This document shows, piece after piece, positions 44,318 to 53,530 of a DNA stretch of 64,000 nucleotides. This DNA comes from Actinoplanes campanulatus (GTDB taxonomy: Bacteria; Actinomycetota; Actinomycetes; Mycobacteriales; Micromonosporaceae): positions 124,001 through 188,000 of the forward strand of contig NZ_BMPW01000014.1 of assembly GCF_014647795.1 (NCBI RefSeq), read 5' to 3'. Within the stretch, counting starts at the first letter, position 1. Every line of letters begins with the position of its first letter. The notes beneath the pieces are model-generated. The model saw only the letters and a program-made list of their open reading frames with translations, was not told where the DNA came from and searched no databases. The position numbers and the translations under genes are program-made.

Positions 44318-46096
44318 ATGTCTCACATCCCCCACCGCTACCGTCCCGCGGAGCTCGACGCGCTGCGGGCGCGCTACCGGGCCGAACGCGACCGCCGGAT
44401 CCGCCCGGACGCGGCGACCCGGTACCGGCGGGCGGCCGGCGAGTTCGGCTACTACGCCAAGGACCCCTACACGCCGTTCGCGGCGCGGGAGCCGAAGAGC
44501 GACCGGGTGGAGGCCGTGGTCGTCGGTGGCGGCTTCGGGGGCCTGCTCACCGGCGCGAAGCTGCGCGAGGCCGGGGTCCAGCGGATCCGGATGATCGACG
44601 AGGCCGGGGACTTCGGCGGAACCTGGTACTGGAACCGGTATCCCGGCGTCCACTGCGACATCGAGTCCACTGTCTACATGCCGCTGCTCGAGGAGGTCGG
44701 CTACGTCCCGAAGTGGCGTTACGCCCCGGGCGAGGAGATCCGGCGGCACTGCGCCGCCATCGCGCAACGGTACGACCTGTACGACGACACCATGTTCCAC
44801 ACCCGCGTGACCGAACTGCGCTGGGACGACGACGCCGGCGAGTGGACCGTGACGACCGACCGCGGCGACGAGTTCCGTTCCCGCTACGTGGTCGTCTCCT
44901 CCGGCACCCTGACGCAGCCGAAACTCCCCGGCATCCCCGGCATCGAGACGTTCACCGGGCACACCTTCCACACCAGTCGCTGGGACCACGGCTACACCGG
45001 CGACGACCTGTCGGGGCTGGCCGGCCGCCGGGTGGGCGTGGTCGGCACCGGCGCCACCGCCATCCAGGTCGTTCCGCACGTGGCCGAGGCCGCCGGCCAT
45101 CTGTACGTCTTCCAGCGCACCCCGTCGTCCGTCGACGTCCGCGACAACCGGCCGATCGACCCGGAGTGGGCCGCCACGCTGGAGCCGGGCTGGCAGCGGG
45201 AGCGGATGGAGAACTTCCTGACCATCGTCACCGGCGGTCACACCGGACAGGATCTGATCGGCGACGGCTGGACCGCCACGGCCCGTCTCCAGCGGCAGAT
45301 GCTGACCGGATCACTGGACCCGAACATCTCCGCCGAGGAACGCGACCACCTCGACGAACTGGCCGACTTCCGCAAGATGGACGAGATCCGGGCCCGCGTC
45401 GAGGAGGTGGTCGACGACCCGGTCACCGCCGCGATCCTCCAGCCCTGGTACCGGTACATGTGCAAGCGGCCCGGCTTCAGTGACCACTACCTCCAGGCGT
45501 TCAACCGGCCGAACGTCACCCTGGTCGACACCGCCGACCACGGCGGCATCACCGCGATGACGCCGTCCGCGGTCGTCGTCGGCGACCAGGAGTACGAGGT
45601 GGACTGCGTCGTCTTCGCCACCGGCTTCGAGGTCGGCGTCTCCGGTGTCGTCTCCGGAACCCTGCCGGTGTACGGGCGCGGTGGTCTGCCGCTGCTCGGG
45701 CACTGGCGCAACGGTCCGCGTACGCTGCACGGCTTCTACAGCCACGGCTTCCCGAACCTGTTCCATCTCGGGTCGCTGCAAAACGCGGCCGCGGTCAACT
45801 TCGTCCACGTGCTCCAGGAGCAGGCCACCCACATCGGCGCGGTGGTCGCCGAAGCCACCGAGCGCGGCGTGCGGCGGATCGAGCCGACCGCCGAGGCGGA
45901 GGAACGGTGGGCCGCCACGATCCGGGAGCACGCGCTGGACAACTACCGGTTCCAGGCCGAGTGCACGCCCGGCTACTACAACGGCGAGGGCAACCCCCGG
46001 CCGGTCAACCACTCCTTCGGGCCGGGCCCGGTCGTCTTCCACGAGCTGCTGCGCACCTGGCGCGGCGACGGCATGGACGAGGTGCTGGCCGGCTGA
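44318..46096 (+). CDS. Flavin-containing Baeyer-Villiger monooxygenase
   Basis: A 592-residue type I BVMO, which inserts oxygen next to a ketone using FAD and NADPH. FAD site VVGGGFGGLLTGAKLREAGV, then FGGTWYWNRYPGVHCDIES. The BVMO fingerprint F-x-G-x-x-x-H-x-x-x-W appears as FTGHTFHTSRW, and the NADPH site as GVVGTGATAIQ. The N-terminal extension of about 60 residues resembles cyclohexanone/steroid BVMOs. TetR precedes it. Its stop lies 6 bases before the frameshift-corrected stop of the convergent GTPase gene. Confidence 0.9.
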   Translation: MSHIPHRYRPAELDALRARYRAERDRRIRPDAATRYRRAAGEFGYYAKDPYTPFAAREPKSDRVEAVVVGGGFGGLLTGAKLREAGVQRIRMIDEAGDFGGTWYWNRYPGVHCDIESTVYMPLLEEVGYVPKWRYAPGEEIRRHCAAIAQRYDLYDDTMFHTRVTELRWDDDAGEWTVTTDRGDEFRSRYVVVSSGTLTQPKLPGIPGIETFTGHTFHTSRWDHGYTGDDLSGLAGRRVGVVGTGATAIQVVPHVAEAAGHLYVFQRTPSSVDVRDNRPIDPEWAATLEPGWQRERMENFLTIVTGGHTGQDLIGDGWTATARLQRQMLTGSLDPNISAEERDHLDELADFRKMDEIRARVEEVVDDPVTAAILQPWYRYMCKRPGFSDHYLQAFNRPNVTLVDTADHGGITAMTPSAVVVGDQEYEVDCVVFATGFEVGVSGVVSGTLPVYGRGGLPLLGHWRNGPRTLHGFYSHGFPNLFHLGSLQNAAAVNFVHVLQEQATHIGAVVAEATERGVRRIEPTAEAEERWAATIREHALDNYRFQAECTPGYYNGEGNPRPVNHSFGPGPVVFHELLRTWRGDGMDEVLAG

Positions 46097-48056
46097 CGGC
46101 GCCTACCGGGGCACCGCCCGGAACCACTCCCGCCGGGGCCGGATCGGGGCCGCGCCGGGGCAGGACCGGCGGATCCTCACCGGTGACCGGCGCGTAGTGG
46201 TCGAAGTGGGCGGTCAGCACGGCCTCGCCGCCGGTCAGGTCGGGCAGCGCCGCCACGATCCGCGGCACCCGTGACGACGGCAGGGTGCCGCTGACCTCCA
46301 GGTAGCCGCCGGCCTCAGCGGTGTCGTCGATGGCCGCCCCCAGCCGGCCGAGCAGGGCGGTCACCGCGTCGGCCTGCTCGTGCGGCAGGTTGACGTCGAA
46401 CCGTTCGACCGGCTGGCACACCCGGGTGCCGGCCTCGCGCAGCGCGGCGGTCACCACCACCGGGGCGAGGTTGCGGAAGTCCGCCGCCACCGAGGAGATC
46501 GACTTGTCGAATTTCTGGTGCGGTTTGCTCTGCCGGGGCCAGTACTGCGACGACGTCATGGTGATCACGCAGTCGGTGACCGGCCAGCCGAACCGGCCGT
46601 ACCGCAGCGCGGCCCGCACGCCCTCCTCGGTGGCCGCGATGAACGCCGGTGGCAGCCGGCCCGGCTCGATGCCCGGGCGGAACTCGATGCCGTGCCCCAC
46701 CGGCGCGGCCTCGACCCGCAACCCCACCCCGGCGAGGTACGGGTTGCCGCGCTCCCGGATCCGGTCCTCGGCGTGGCCTTCGCCCACCACCCGTTCGATG
46801 CAGGCGGTCAGCGTGCCGGAGAAGCGCACGCGGACGCCGTACCGTTCCTCGAGAAGCGACGCGATCACCTCTTTCTGCACCTCGCCGTGCAGCCGGATGA
46901 TCGCCTCCGACCGGTGCTCGTCGAGCCGCAGGTCGACCAGCGGATCCTCGTCGGCCAGGTCGGCGAGCCCGGCGAACAGCGCCAGCCGCTGCGCCGGGTC
47001 GACCGGCTCGACGAGGGCCTGCCGGGTCGGCGGCGGGAACCGGTAGAGGTGGCGGCGCGGCGGATCTCCGACGTGCTGGCCGATCCGCGCCGACAGCCCG
47101 CGCACCGCCGCGATCTGGCCGGCCGACGCCGCCGCGCGGACCAGGATCCCGTCCGGCTCGCTCACCGCGATCTCGGTCACCGTCTGCGGCCGGTCCCCGT
47201 TCAGAGCGACCCGATCGCGTACGCGCAGACGACCCGACCACAACCGCAGCCAGGCCCGCCGCCCGTGGCCGTCGCGGTCGACGGCGAACACGGTGCCCGC
47301 CACCGGGCCGTCCCGCTCCTCGCAGCGGGGCAGCAGGCCGGCCAGGATCTGACGCAGTTGCGGCACGCCGGCGCCGGTGATCGCCGAGCCGCACGCCACC
47401 GGCGCCAGCTCGGTGCGGCGGACCGCCCGGCGGATGGCGCGGCGCACGTCGCGGGCCCGGACCGGCTCGCCGGACAGCCACCGCCCGGCGATCACGTCGT
47501 CGGCCTCGGCGACCGCCGCCACGACCGGCTCGGCGTCGAGGCGCAGCGCCCGCACCCGGGCGTCGCGGCCGCCCTGCCCGGTGACGGTGGTGAGCATGAC
47601 CGGGCAGGTGGCGAGCCGTCGCCGGATCTGGCCGAGCACCCGGTCCACGTCCGAGCCGCGCCGGTCGACCTTGTTGACGAAGAACAGCGTGGGCACGCCG
47701 ATGCGGCGCAGCGCCCGCCAGATGGCGACGGTCTGCGGCTGCACGCCCTCCACGCCGGACACCACGAGCACGGCGGCGTCGAGCACCGCCAGCGAGCGCT
47801 CGACCTCGGCGATGAAGTCGGGGTGGCCCGGGGTGTCGAGCAGGTTGACGGTCAGGTCGCCGAGGTCGATCGAGGTGACGGCCGCCCGGATGGTGATGCC
47901 GCGGCGGCGCTCCAGCTCCATCGAGTCGGTGCGGGTGGTGCCGTCGTCGACGCTCCCCGGCCGGGACACCGCCCCGGCCTCGAACAGCAGCCGCTCGGTC
48001 AGGCTGGTCTTGCCGGCATCAACATGGGCGACGATCCCGAGGTTCAACAATGACAA
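46005..48056 (-). CDS. TetM/Otr(A)-type ribosomal protection GTPase, frameshifted at its 3' end
   Basis: A translational GTPase of the EF-G fold, tetracycline ribosomal-protection group. G1 AHVDAGKTSLTERLL, G2-G3 RRGITIRAA and DTPGHPDF, G4 NKVD. As read, the frame runs on for 33 codons antisense to the BVMO gene. Removing one base from the run at 46135-46138 gives the tail RREWFRAVPR and a TAG at 46105-46103, the expected family end. TTG 48056 follows GGAGA. It may confer low-level tetracycline tolerance or serve another ribosome role. Confidence 0.82.
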   Translation of the reverse strand: MSLLNLGIVAHVDAGKTSLTERLLFEAGAVSRPGSVDDGTTRTDSMELERRRGITIRAAVTSIDLGDLTVNLLDTPGHPDFIAEVERSLAVLDAAVLVVSGVEGVQPQTVAIWRALRRIGVPTLFFVNKVDRRGSDVDRVLGQIRRRLATCPVMLTTVTGQGGRDARVRALRLDAEPVVAAVAEADDVIAGRWLSGEPVRARDVRRAIRRAVRRTELAPVACGSAITGAGVPQLRQILAGLLPRCEERDGPVAGTVFAVDRDGHGRRAWLRLWSGRLRVRDRVALNGDRPQTVTEIAVSEPDGILVRAAASAGQIAAVRGLSARIGQHVGDPPRRHLYRFPPPTRQALVEPVDPAQRLALFAGLADLADEDPLVDLRLDEHRSEAIIRLHGEVQKEVIASLLEERYGVRVRFSGTLTACIERVVGEGHAEDRIRERGNPYLAGVGLRVEAAPVGHGIEFRPGIEPGRLPPAFIAATEEGVRAALRYGRFGWPVTDCVITMTSSQYWPRQSKPHQKFDKSISSVAADFRNLAPVVVTAALREAGTRVCQPVERFDVNLPHEQADAVTALLGRLGAAIDDTAEAGGYLEVSGTLPSSRVPRIVAALPDLTGGEAVLTAHFDHYAPVTGEDPPVLPRRGPDPAPAGVVPGGAPVGAVSRPAPRPCRRRARCAAARGRRPGPARRSG

Positions 48057-48231
48057 AGCAGGTCTCCACGGTAGGACGGGTCGGGGTCCGGAGCGTGGAA
48101 GCTGCTCGCATCGGTTTTACTCCTCGTCGGGATGGTCGGATGCCGTTACGGTTCCCACCCTGGCACGGGCCCTACGGCTCCACCACCGATTTAGCCCGCC
48201 GACCGGCTCCGGCGCGCCTAGCCTGGGAGGC

Positions 48232-48696
48232 ATGTCGTACGTCGCCGCCCGGGACGGACGCAAGAACCGCAGCGCCGCAAGCCGGGCTCCCGCTGTCCCT
48301 GACCGGATCGACGACCTGCACGGCAGCAGCCTCGGGGTGCTGGAGGTGCCGCACCACATGGCCTGCGGGCACGCCAGCCGCCGCCGCTACGACCTGGACG
48401 ACCCGGTCCAGTTGCGGCACGCCTACGAGCTGGTGTTGTGCGAGGCCGCCGAGTGCAACGAGGTCGAGGATCTGATCAATCCGATGATGCTGCGCCGTGT
48501 GTGGCGCGACCTGCATCTGCCGCCCCGGATACGGGCGGCGTGGGAGATCCGGCATCCGGGCCTGCGCCGGACCGTCAACCGCCGGATCTCCGCCGACGAG
48601 GTGGTCGCCGTCCGCGGCGGATCCACCCGGCCACCCACCATGGGGTTCGCCCGCCGGGGCCGGACTCCGGTCAACCGGACCGTCATCGCCCGCTGA
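48232..48696 (+). CDS. Hypothetical protein (154 aa)
   Basis: No family recognised. The N-terminus is basic and disordered-looking (GRKNRSAASR); the middle is acidic/helical (RRYDLDDPVQLRHAYELVLC and CNEVEDLINPMML) with three Cys (CGHASR, LCEAAEC). It may be a small DNA- or RNA-associated protein. ATG at 48232 is about 8 bases after a TAGCCT -10 box, so the mRNA may be leaderless. It is divergent from the GTPase gene, with 175 bases between. Confidence 0.6.
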   Translation: MSYVAARDGRKNRSAASRAPAVPDRIDDLHGSSLGVLEVPHHMACGHASRRRYDLDDPVQLRHAYELVLCEAAECNEVEDLINPMMLRRVWRDLHLPPRIRAAWEIRHPGLRRTVNRRISADEVVAVRGGSTRPPTMGFARRGRTPVNRTVIAR

Positions 48697-48738
48697 TCAT
48701 CGGGGCTCAGGGCCTGCCCGGCCCTGAGCCCCGGTCGT

Positions 48739-50016
48739 TCAGTGCTGGTAGACGTCCGGGATGTCGTCGCCGTCGGAGTCGACGCTCTCCTCCGCCTGGA
48801 CGCGGCGGTAGGTGCGGTTACGCGCCCGCAGCAGCACCCCGGCCACCAGGGCGGCCGCCAGCGACCCGGCCAGCACGGCGATCTTGGCGTGGCCGTCGCG
48901 GACGCTGCCGGCGCCGAACGCCAGCTCCGCGATCAGCAGCGAGACGGTGAAGCCGATGCCGGCGAGCACGGCCAGGCCGGCCATGTCGATCCAGTGCAGG
49001 CCCGCGTCGATCCGGGCCCGGGTGAACCGGGCGGTCAGCCAGGTGGCGCCGAGGATGCCGATCGGCTTGCCGGCGAGCAGGCCCAGCATGATGCCGATCG
49101 CGGCCGGGTCGGACAGCGCCGAGCGCAGCCCGGCCGGCCCGCCGACGGCCACCCCGGCCGACATGAGCGCGAAGATCGGCACCGCGACGCCGGCCGAGAT
49201 GGGCCGGAACCGGTGCTCGAAATGCTCGGCCAGGCCGTGCTCGCCGGCGGCCGGGAGCACCGGGACGGCGAAGCCGAGCAGCACACCGGCCACCGTGGCG
49301 TGCACCCCGGAGGCGTGCACCAGCGCCCAGGCGGCGAACGCCAGCGGCAGCAGCAGCCACCAGCTCCGGACGCGGCGCTGCACCAGCCAGGTGAACAGCC
49401 CGAGCGGCACCAGCGCGCCGAGCAGCGGCAGGATCGCCAGGTCATCGGTGTAGAAGACCGCGATGATCATGATGGCGAGCAGGTCGTCGACCACCGCGAG
49501 GGTGAGCAGGAAGGTGCGCATCGCGGCGGGCAGGCTGCGGCCGACGACGGCGAGCACGGCGAGCGCGAAGGCGATGTCGGTGGCGGTCGGGACGGCCCAG
49601 CCCTCGGTCGCGCCTCCCCGGTTGACGGCCAGGTAGATGATCGCGGGCGCGATCACCCCGCCGACGGCCGCGGCGACCGGCACCGCCGCCCGGCGTGGAT
49701 CCCGCAGGTCGCCGGCCACGAACTCGCGTTTGAGCTCGAGACCGGCGACGAAGAAGAAGATCGCCAGAAGGCCGTCGGCCGCCCAGGTGGCCAGCGTCAG
49801 GTCGAGGTGCAGGGCGTGCGGGCCGACCGTGAACCCGATCAGCGCCTCGTACGAGGCCGACCACGGCGAGTTCGCCCAGAGCAGGGCGATCAGCGCGCCG
49901 GCCAGCAGCAGCACGCCGCCGACGGTCTCCTTGCGGAGCACGTCCGCGATCCGGCGGGTCTCGGCCCAGGACCCGCGGCTGAACACGATCGGGGACGGAC
50001 GGGAGTCGTCGGGCAC
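48739..50016 (-). CDS. nhaA: Na+/H+ antiporter NhaA
   Basis: A 425-residue inner-membrane antiporter with about twelve helices. The ion site D-D pair is in [16 protein letters not shown], and [17 protein letters not shown] precedes it; [14 protein letters not shown] and [10 protein letters not shown] are other NhaA signatures. GTG at 50016 ([11 protein letters not shown]) is chosen because GGAGG precedes it by four bases. The C-terminal tail ([17 protein letters not shown]) is acidic and longer than in E. coli NhaA. Confidence 0.92.
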   Translation of the reverse strand: MPDDSRPSPIVFSRGSWAETRRIADVLRKETVGGVLLLAGALIALLWANSPWSASYEALIGFTVGPHALHLDLTLATWAADGLLAIFFFVAGLELKREFVAGDLRDPRRAAVPVAAAVGGVIAPAIIYLAVNRGGATEGWAVPTATDIAFALAVLAVVGRSLPAAMRTFLLTLAVVDDLLAIMIIAVFYTDDLAILPLLGALVPLGLFTWLVQRRVRSWWLLLPLAFAAWALVHASGVHATVAGVLLGFAVPVLPAAGEHGLAEHFEHRFRPISAGVAVPIFALMSAGVAVGGPAGLRSALSDPAAIGIMLGLLAGKPIGILGATWLTARFTRARIDAGLHWIDMAGLAVLAGIGFTVSLLIAELAFGAGSVRDGHAKIAVLAGSLAAALVAGVLLRARNRTYRRVQAEESVDSDGDDIPDVYQH

Positions 50017-50109
50017 GGGGCCTCCAGATTGAGGGTCGGTGAATCTCCCGCCGACCAGACTTCCCGGCACACCTCCGGACAGCCTAACCGGTCAGCCTCC
50101 GCCTCGGCC

Positions 50110-51318
50110 TCAGTCGGCGTCGGCCTGCCACAGGTCGGGACCGAACACCTCGTACTGGATGTCGCGGGGCGGGACGCCACGGTCGATCAGCGCGCTGCGG
50201 ATCGACTGGAGGAACGGCAGCGGGCCGCACAGGTAGTGGACGGCGCCCTCGGGCAGGTCCGCCTGGTCCAGGTTCATGGCGCCGGAGAAGACGCCGGTCA
50301 CCGGCAGGTCGGTGCGCTGGTCCTGCTCGTACCAGACGTACAGGGCCGACTTGGGCAGCCGGGCCAGGTCGTCGACGATCTGCGCGCGCAACGGGAAGGT
50401 GGACTCGGCGGCGTCGGCGTGCAGCATCGTGACGTGCAGGTGGGAGCCGGCGGCGACCAGGTGGGACAGCATCCCGGCCATCGGCGTCACCCCGATGCCG
50501 GCGCTGGCGAACACGACCGGCCGGCCGGAGTCGTCGAGGACCACGTCGCCGTACGGAACGCTCATGGTCAGTTCGTCGCCGACCTTGACCGAGTCGTGCA
50601 GCAGGTTGGAGACCTCACCGTCGGGTCTGCCGCCGCCGTGCACCCGTTTCACCGCGAAGTAGCGGTGCTCGCCGTCGTCGGCGCGGGTCAGGCTGTACTG
50701 CCGGGGCTGGCGTACGCCGTCCGGCATCGTCGCGAGGAGGGTGACGTACTGGCCCGGCAGGGACGTCTTGACCGGCCGGTCGTCGACGCGCCGCATCACG
50801 AAGGACACCACGTCGTCGGTCTCCCACTCCTTGGCGGCGACCCGCCACTGCCGCCACACCCGGTCCGGGGTGACGCCGCGGGCGCTGTAGAGGCCGCGTT
50901 CCTGGTGGATCAGCGCGTACGCCATCAGCCAGTACACCTCGTCCCAGGCGGCCGCGACGTCCGGTGTGACGGCGTCGCCGAGCACGTCGCCGATGGCCCA
51001 CATGAGGTGCTCACGGACGATGTCGTACTGGTCGGGCCGGATGCCGAGCGAGGCGTGCTTGTGCGCGATCCGGGTGAGCAGCCGCTCCGGGATCCGCGGC
51101 GGATGCGACAGCAGCCTGGTGGCGAAGACGGCGACCGACCCGGCCAGCGCCTTCGGCTGCGAGCCCTCCGCCTGGTTGCCGCGGTTGAACATCCCGTCCT
51201 GGAACTCCGGGTGCTCGGCGAACATGTGCGCGTAGAACCGGTTGGCGATCTCCGCGATATGGTCGGCGACGACCGGCAGCGTGTTCTGCACGATCGGCCG
51301 TGCTTTGTCCGACAACAC
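50110..51318 (-). CDS. hmp: Flavohemoglobin (nitric oxide dioxygenase)
   Basis: A 402-residue fusion that converts NO to nitrate. The globin domain has the proximal His region RIAHKHASLGI and the E-helix region PKALAGSVAVFATRLL. The FAD domain has RQYSLTRADDGEHRY, and the NAD domain FASAGIGVTPMAGML and CGPLPFLQ. Length is normal for Hmp. GTG 51318 follows AAAGGGGGT. No NsrR/NorR gene is adjacent. Confidence 0.9.
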   Translation of the reverse strand: MLSDKARPIVQNTLPVVADHIAEIANRFYAHMFAEHPEFQDGMFNRGNQAEGSQPKALAGSVAVFATRLLSHPPRIPERLLTRIAHKHASLGIRPDQYDIVREHLMWAIGDVLGDAVTPDVAAAWDEVYWLMAYALIHQERGLYSARGVTPDRVWRQWRVAAKEWETDDVVSFVMRRVDDRPVKTSLPGQYVTLLATMPDGVRQPRQYSLTRADDGEHRYFAVKRVHGGGRPDGEVSNLLHDSVKVGDELTMSVPYGDVVLDDSGRPVVFASAGIGVTPMAGMLSHLVAAGSHLHVTMLHADAAESTFPLRAQIVDDLARLPKSALYVWYEQDQRTDLPVTGVFSGAMNLDQADLPEGAVHYLCGPLPFLQSIRSALIDRGVPPRDIQYEVFGPDLWQADAD

Positions 51319-51425
51319 GGTTATACCCCCTTTGTCGTTGTGCTGAGCCTAGTCACGAGCCGTCCTACGGGACTCGAAAACGGTCGCGAGCGGCACGGCC
51401 AGAAACACCGACGAGTACGTGCCCA

Positions 51426-51878
51426 CGCCGTTCAGGAGCACGGAAGCCGACTCCGGAAGCGGTACAGCAGAACGTCACCGTGCGCATGGAGCGTCAGAAG
51501 CTGGTGACCGAGGGAAGGCTGCGACTCGTCGCGGTTATGGACGAGGCGGTTCTCCACCGGCAGATCGGCGGAGCCGAGGTCATGCGCGAACAGCTCACGG
51601 CGATGCTGGAGTTGGCCAAGCTCCGGAACGTCACCATCCAGGTGATCCCATTCAAAGAGGGCGCCTACGCCTCGATGCTGTCGAGCTTCGCCATCCTCAA
51701 CTTGCCCGCCGGACCGAACGTGGTCTATATCGAGGGCTTGACCGGCGACCTCTACGCTGAGGGTGACGAGGTGCAACGTTGCCTGACGGTGTTGAACGAG
51801 CTGCGGGCATCAGCGTTGTCGCCCAGCGCATCGCTTGAGATGATCAAGCAGATCCGCGGCACGGACCACCAGCAATAG
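51426..51878 (+). pseudogene. 5'-truncated DUF5753 (Scr1-type) regulator
   Basis: The sequence from RMERQKLVTEGRLRLVAVMD to SLEMIKQIRGTDHQQ is the C-terminal half of the DUF5753 family that follows an XRE-type HTH in Scr1-like regulators. The HTH half is missing: upstream sequence (about 51300-51470) does not read as one in any frame and abuts the hmp promoter. It may still make a small protein from GTG 51478 or ATG 51487, but no DNA-binding domain is possible. Confidence 0.65.
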
Positions 51879-51886
51879 GAGTTGTG

Positions 51887-52075
51887 ATGCTCGACCAGAC
51901 CTGGCGCAAGAGCACACGAAGCGGAGACAACGGCGCGTGCGTCGAGGTCCGGCGCGTAGACGACACCATCGAAGTCCGCGACACCAAGGACCGGACCAAG
52001 CCCGCGCACGTCTACACCTTGGCGGAGTGGGAAGCGTTCATCGGCGGAGCGAAGGCCGGAGAGTTCGACATCTGA
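51887..52075 (+). CDS. DUF397 protein
   Basis: A 62-residue protein starting WRKSTRSGDNGACVEVRRVD and then TIEVRDTKD, which is the DUF397 signature. AGGAG lies five bases before ATG 51887. DUF397 and Scr1/DUF5753 genes are paired in actinomycetes and are linked to antibiotic and developmental control. Here the partner is truncated. Confidence 0.9.
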   Translation: MLDQTWRKSTRSGDNGACVEVRRVDDTIEVRDTKDRTKPAHVYTLAEWEAFIGGAKAGEFDI

Positions 52076-52189
52076 CGGGACGGTAGCCGGCGCGGCCCCA
52101 CGGGTGGCTGTGAGTGACCACACCCTGCTACGCGAAACGTCCGATGACTGCCCGTACACGCCGCTGAGATCCACGTAAACACGCGAGAA

Positions 52190-52224
52190 CGGCCCGGCCC
52201 CATTTGATGGGGGTGTCCGGGCCG
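52190..52224. terminator. Hairpin between the DUF397 gene and the convergent membrane protein
   Basis: CGGCCCGGCCCCAT and ATGGGGGTGTCCGGGCCG pair with a small bulge and a TTG loop. It lies between convergent genes ending at 52075 (+) and 52229 (-), consistent with a bidirectional terminator. Confidence 0.65.
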
Positions 52225-52228
52225 CTGC

Positions 52229-52639
52229 TCATTCGAGGTCGCTGGCCTCGCGGCGTAGCGGAGCTCGCCCTCTCCTCGCTTCGAACAGGGCCGCCGGGGT
52301 GACGGCGGCGCCGGAACCGGCCGCGGTCGGCCAGGTGATCCGCCGCCGGGCGCCGAGGAGCAACCCCGCGATCGCGGCGACCAGCAGCAACAGGGCGCCG
52401 GGCGCGGGTCTTTCGATCAGCCGGGCTTCCGGCAGGACCGGTGCGGCCGACGGCGGCGCGATCGCCACGGCCACGACCGACCGGGGCGTGTCGAAGGCGG
52501 CGGGCGGCTCGGCGCGGCCGACGGCGGCGGCGCCGAGCAGCACCGTCCAGGCGACCCCGAGAGCCAGCACGAGCGGCAGCACGGCGGCACGCCAGGCCGG
52601 CCTGCTCCGCTCACTCCACACCCGCGGTGCCTCCCTCAT
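52229..52639 (-). CDS. Small membrane protein of unknown function
   Basis: A 136-residue protein with two hydrophobic helices: AAVLPLVLALGVAWTVLLGA near the N-terminus (probable signal anchor) and GALLLLVAAIAGLLLGARRR near residue 85. A Pro/Ala-rich linker joins them, and the C-terminus is basic. No family is recognised. It is divergent from the PQ-loop protein. Confidence 0.55.
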   Translation of the reverse strand: MREAPRVWSERSRPAWRAAVLPLVLALGVAWTVLLGAAAVGRAEPPAAFDTPRSVVAVAIAPPSAAPVLPEARLIERPAPGALLLLVAAIAGLLLGARRRITWPTAAGSGAAVTPAALFEARRGRAPLRREASDLE

Positions 52640-52761
52640 CGATGTCCGACCCTATACCGGCGGGGAAAGTTGCCATCCGGTTCACCTCGGTGGCCGATCG
52701 GTTCTCCGGCTCAGTGGCCATCCGGGCGGGGCGATCAGTCAAGCGTTTGTGCCTCGTCCCG

Positions 52762-53427
52762 ATGGGAGTTCGAATTTTGCTCACCGCTGTTCTCGGCTGG
52801 TCCGCCGCGGCTCTGACCATCTCGCTGATGTGGCCGCAGATCTGGACGTCGTGTGTGCGGCGCCGTACCGCGGGCCTGTCGCCGACCGCCATCTGGCTGG
52901 GCGTGGCGCTGCCGGCGGGCTGGATCGAGTACGGCCTGCTGATCGGCGACCCGGTGCAGATCGCCACCAACGCGGTGGGCACGGGCGCCGGGATCGCGGT
53001 CCTGGTCGCGCTGCTGGCCGCCCGGCCGGAGCTGCGGACCCGCCGGGCCGGCCTGGGCGCGGCCTCCGGCGCCGTGGCGCTGCTGCTCGCCACCGCCGCG
53101 ACCGCGGGTCTGTCGAACCTGCCGGGCGCCGACCCCCGGGCGCTGAGTTCGGCGCTCGGTGTGGTGCTGACCGGCGCCGTGCTGCTGGCCAACGTTCCGC
53201 AGCCACTGGCCCTGCTGCGCGACCGCGGTCAGGACCTGTCCGGTGTCTCCGGGTCGCGCTGGGTGCTGGGGGCGGCCTCGAACCTGAGCTGGGCCGTCTA
53301 CGCGGCCGCGCTCGGTCAGCCGGCCGTGGTGGTGTGCTCGGTCACCGGCCTGCTCTGCTCGCTGGTGGTGTGCTTCGTCCTGGCCACGGCCCGCCGTCCG
53401 CGTGCCGCCGCCCTGGCCACCGCCTGA
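52762..53427 (+). CDS. PQ-loop (SWEET/SemiSWEET-like) membrane protein
   Basis: A ~220-residue protein with two PQ-loop units, the first LTISLMWPQIWTSCVRRRTA, then GLSPTAIWLG, the second LLANVPQPLALL, followed by GVSGSRWVLGAASNLSWAVY. About seven helices. The proline-glutamine pairs fit SWEET/SemiSWEET-type transporters, here with two units in one chain. The start is uncertain: ATG 52762 has weak spacing, while TTG 52777 follows GGGAG by eight bases. Sugar or small-solute passage is inferred only from the fold. Confidence 0.7.
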   Translation: MGVRILLTAVLGWSAAALTISLMWPQIWTSCVRRRTAGLSPTAIWLGVALPAGWIEYGLLIGDPVQIATNAVGTGAGIAVLVALLAARPELRTRRAGLGAASGAVALLLATAATAGLSNLPGADPRALSSALGVVLTGAVLLANVPQPLALLRDRGQDLSGVSGSRWVLGAASNLSWAVYAAALGQPAVVVCSVTGLLCSLVVCFVLATARRPRAAALATA

Positions 53428-53530
53428 CCCGATTCCTCCGGCAGGTCGCGGCTGCGGCCCGGCGACCTCGTCGGCTACAGCGTCGTGCTGAAGCGGAGCA
53501 CCACCGACGCGGCGCCGACGACGAAGTAGG

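Noticed and set aside
46380-48053. 557-codon plus-strand open frame opposite the TetM-like gene
   Set aside because: The minus strand carries all GTPase motifs; the plus frame has no motif, RBS or protein-like composition.
48742-51507. 921-codon plus-strand open frame opposite nhaA and hmp
   Set aside because: Both minus-strand genes have full motifs and RBS-supported starts; the plus frame is Gly/Arg/Asp-rich filler.
53428-53530. Short minus-strand frame MTYFVVGAASVVLRFSTTL after murJ
   Set aside because: Nineteen codons with GTG start and no RBS; cannot be separated from chance.
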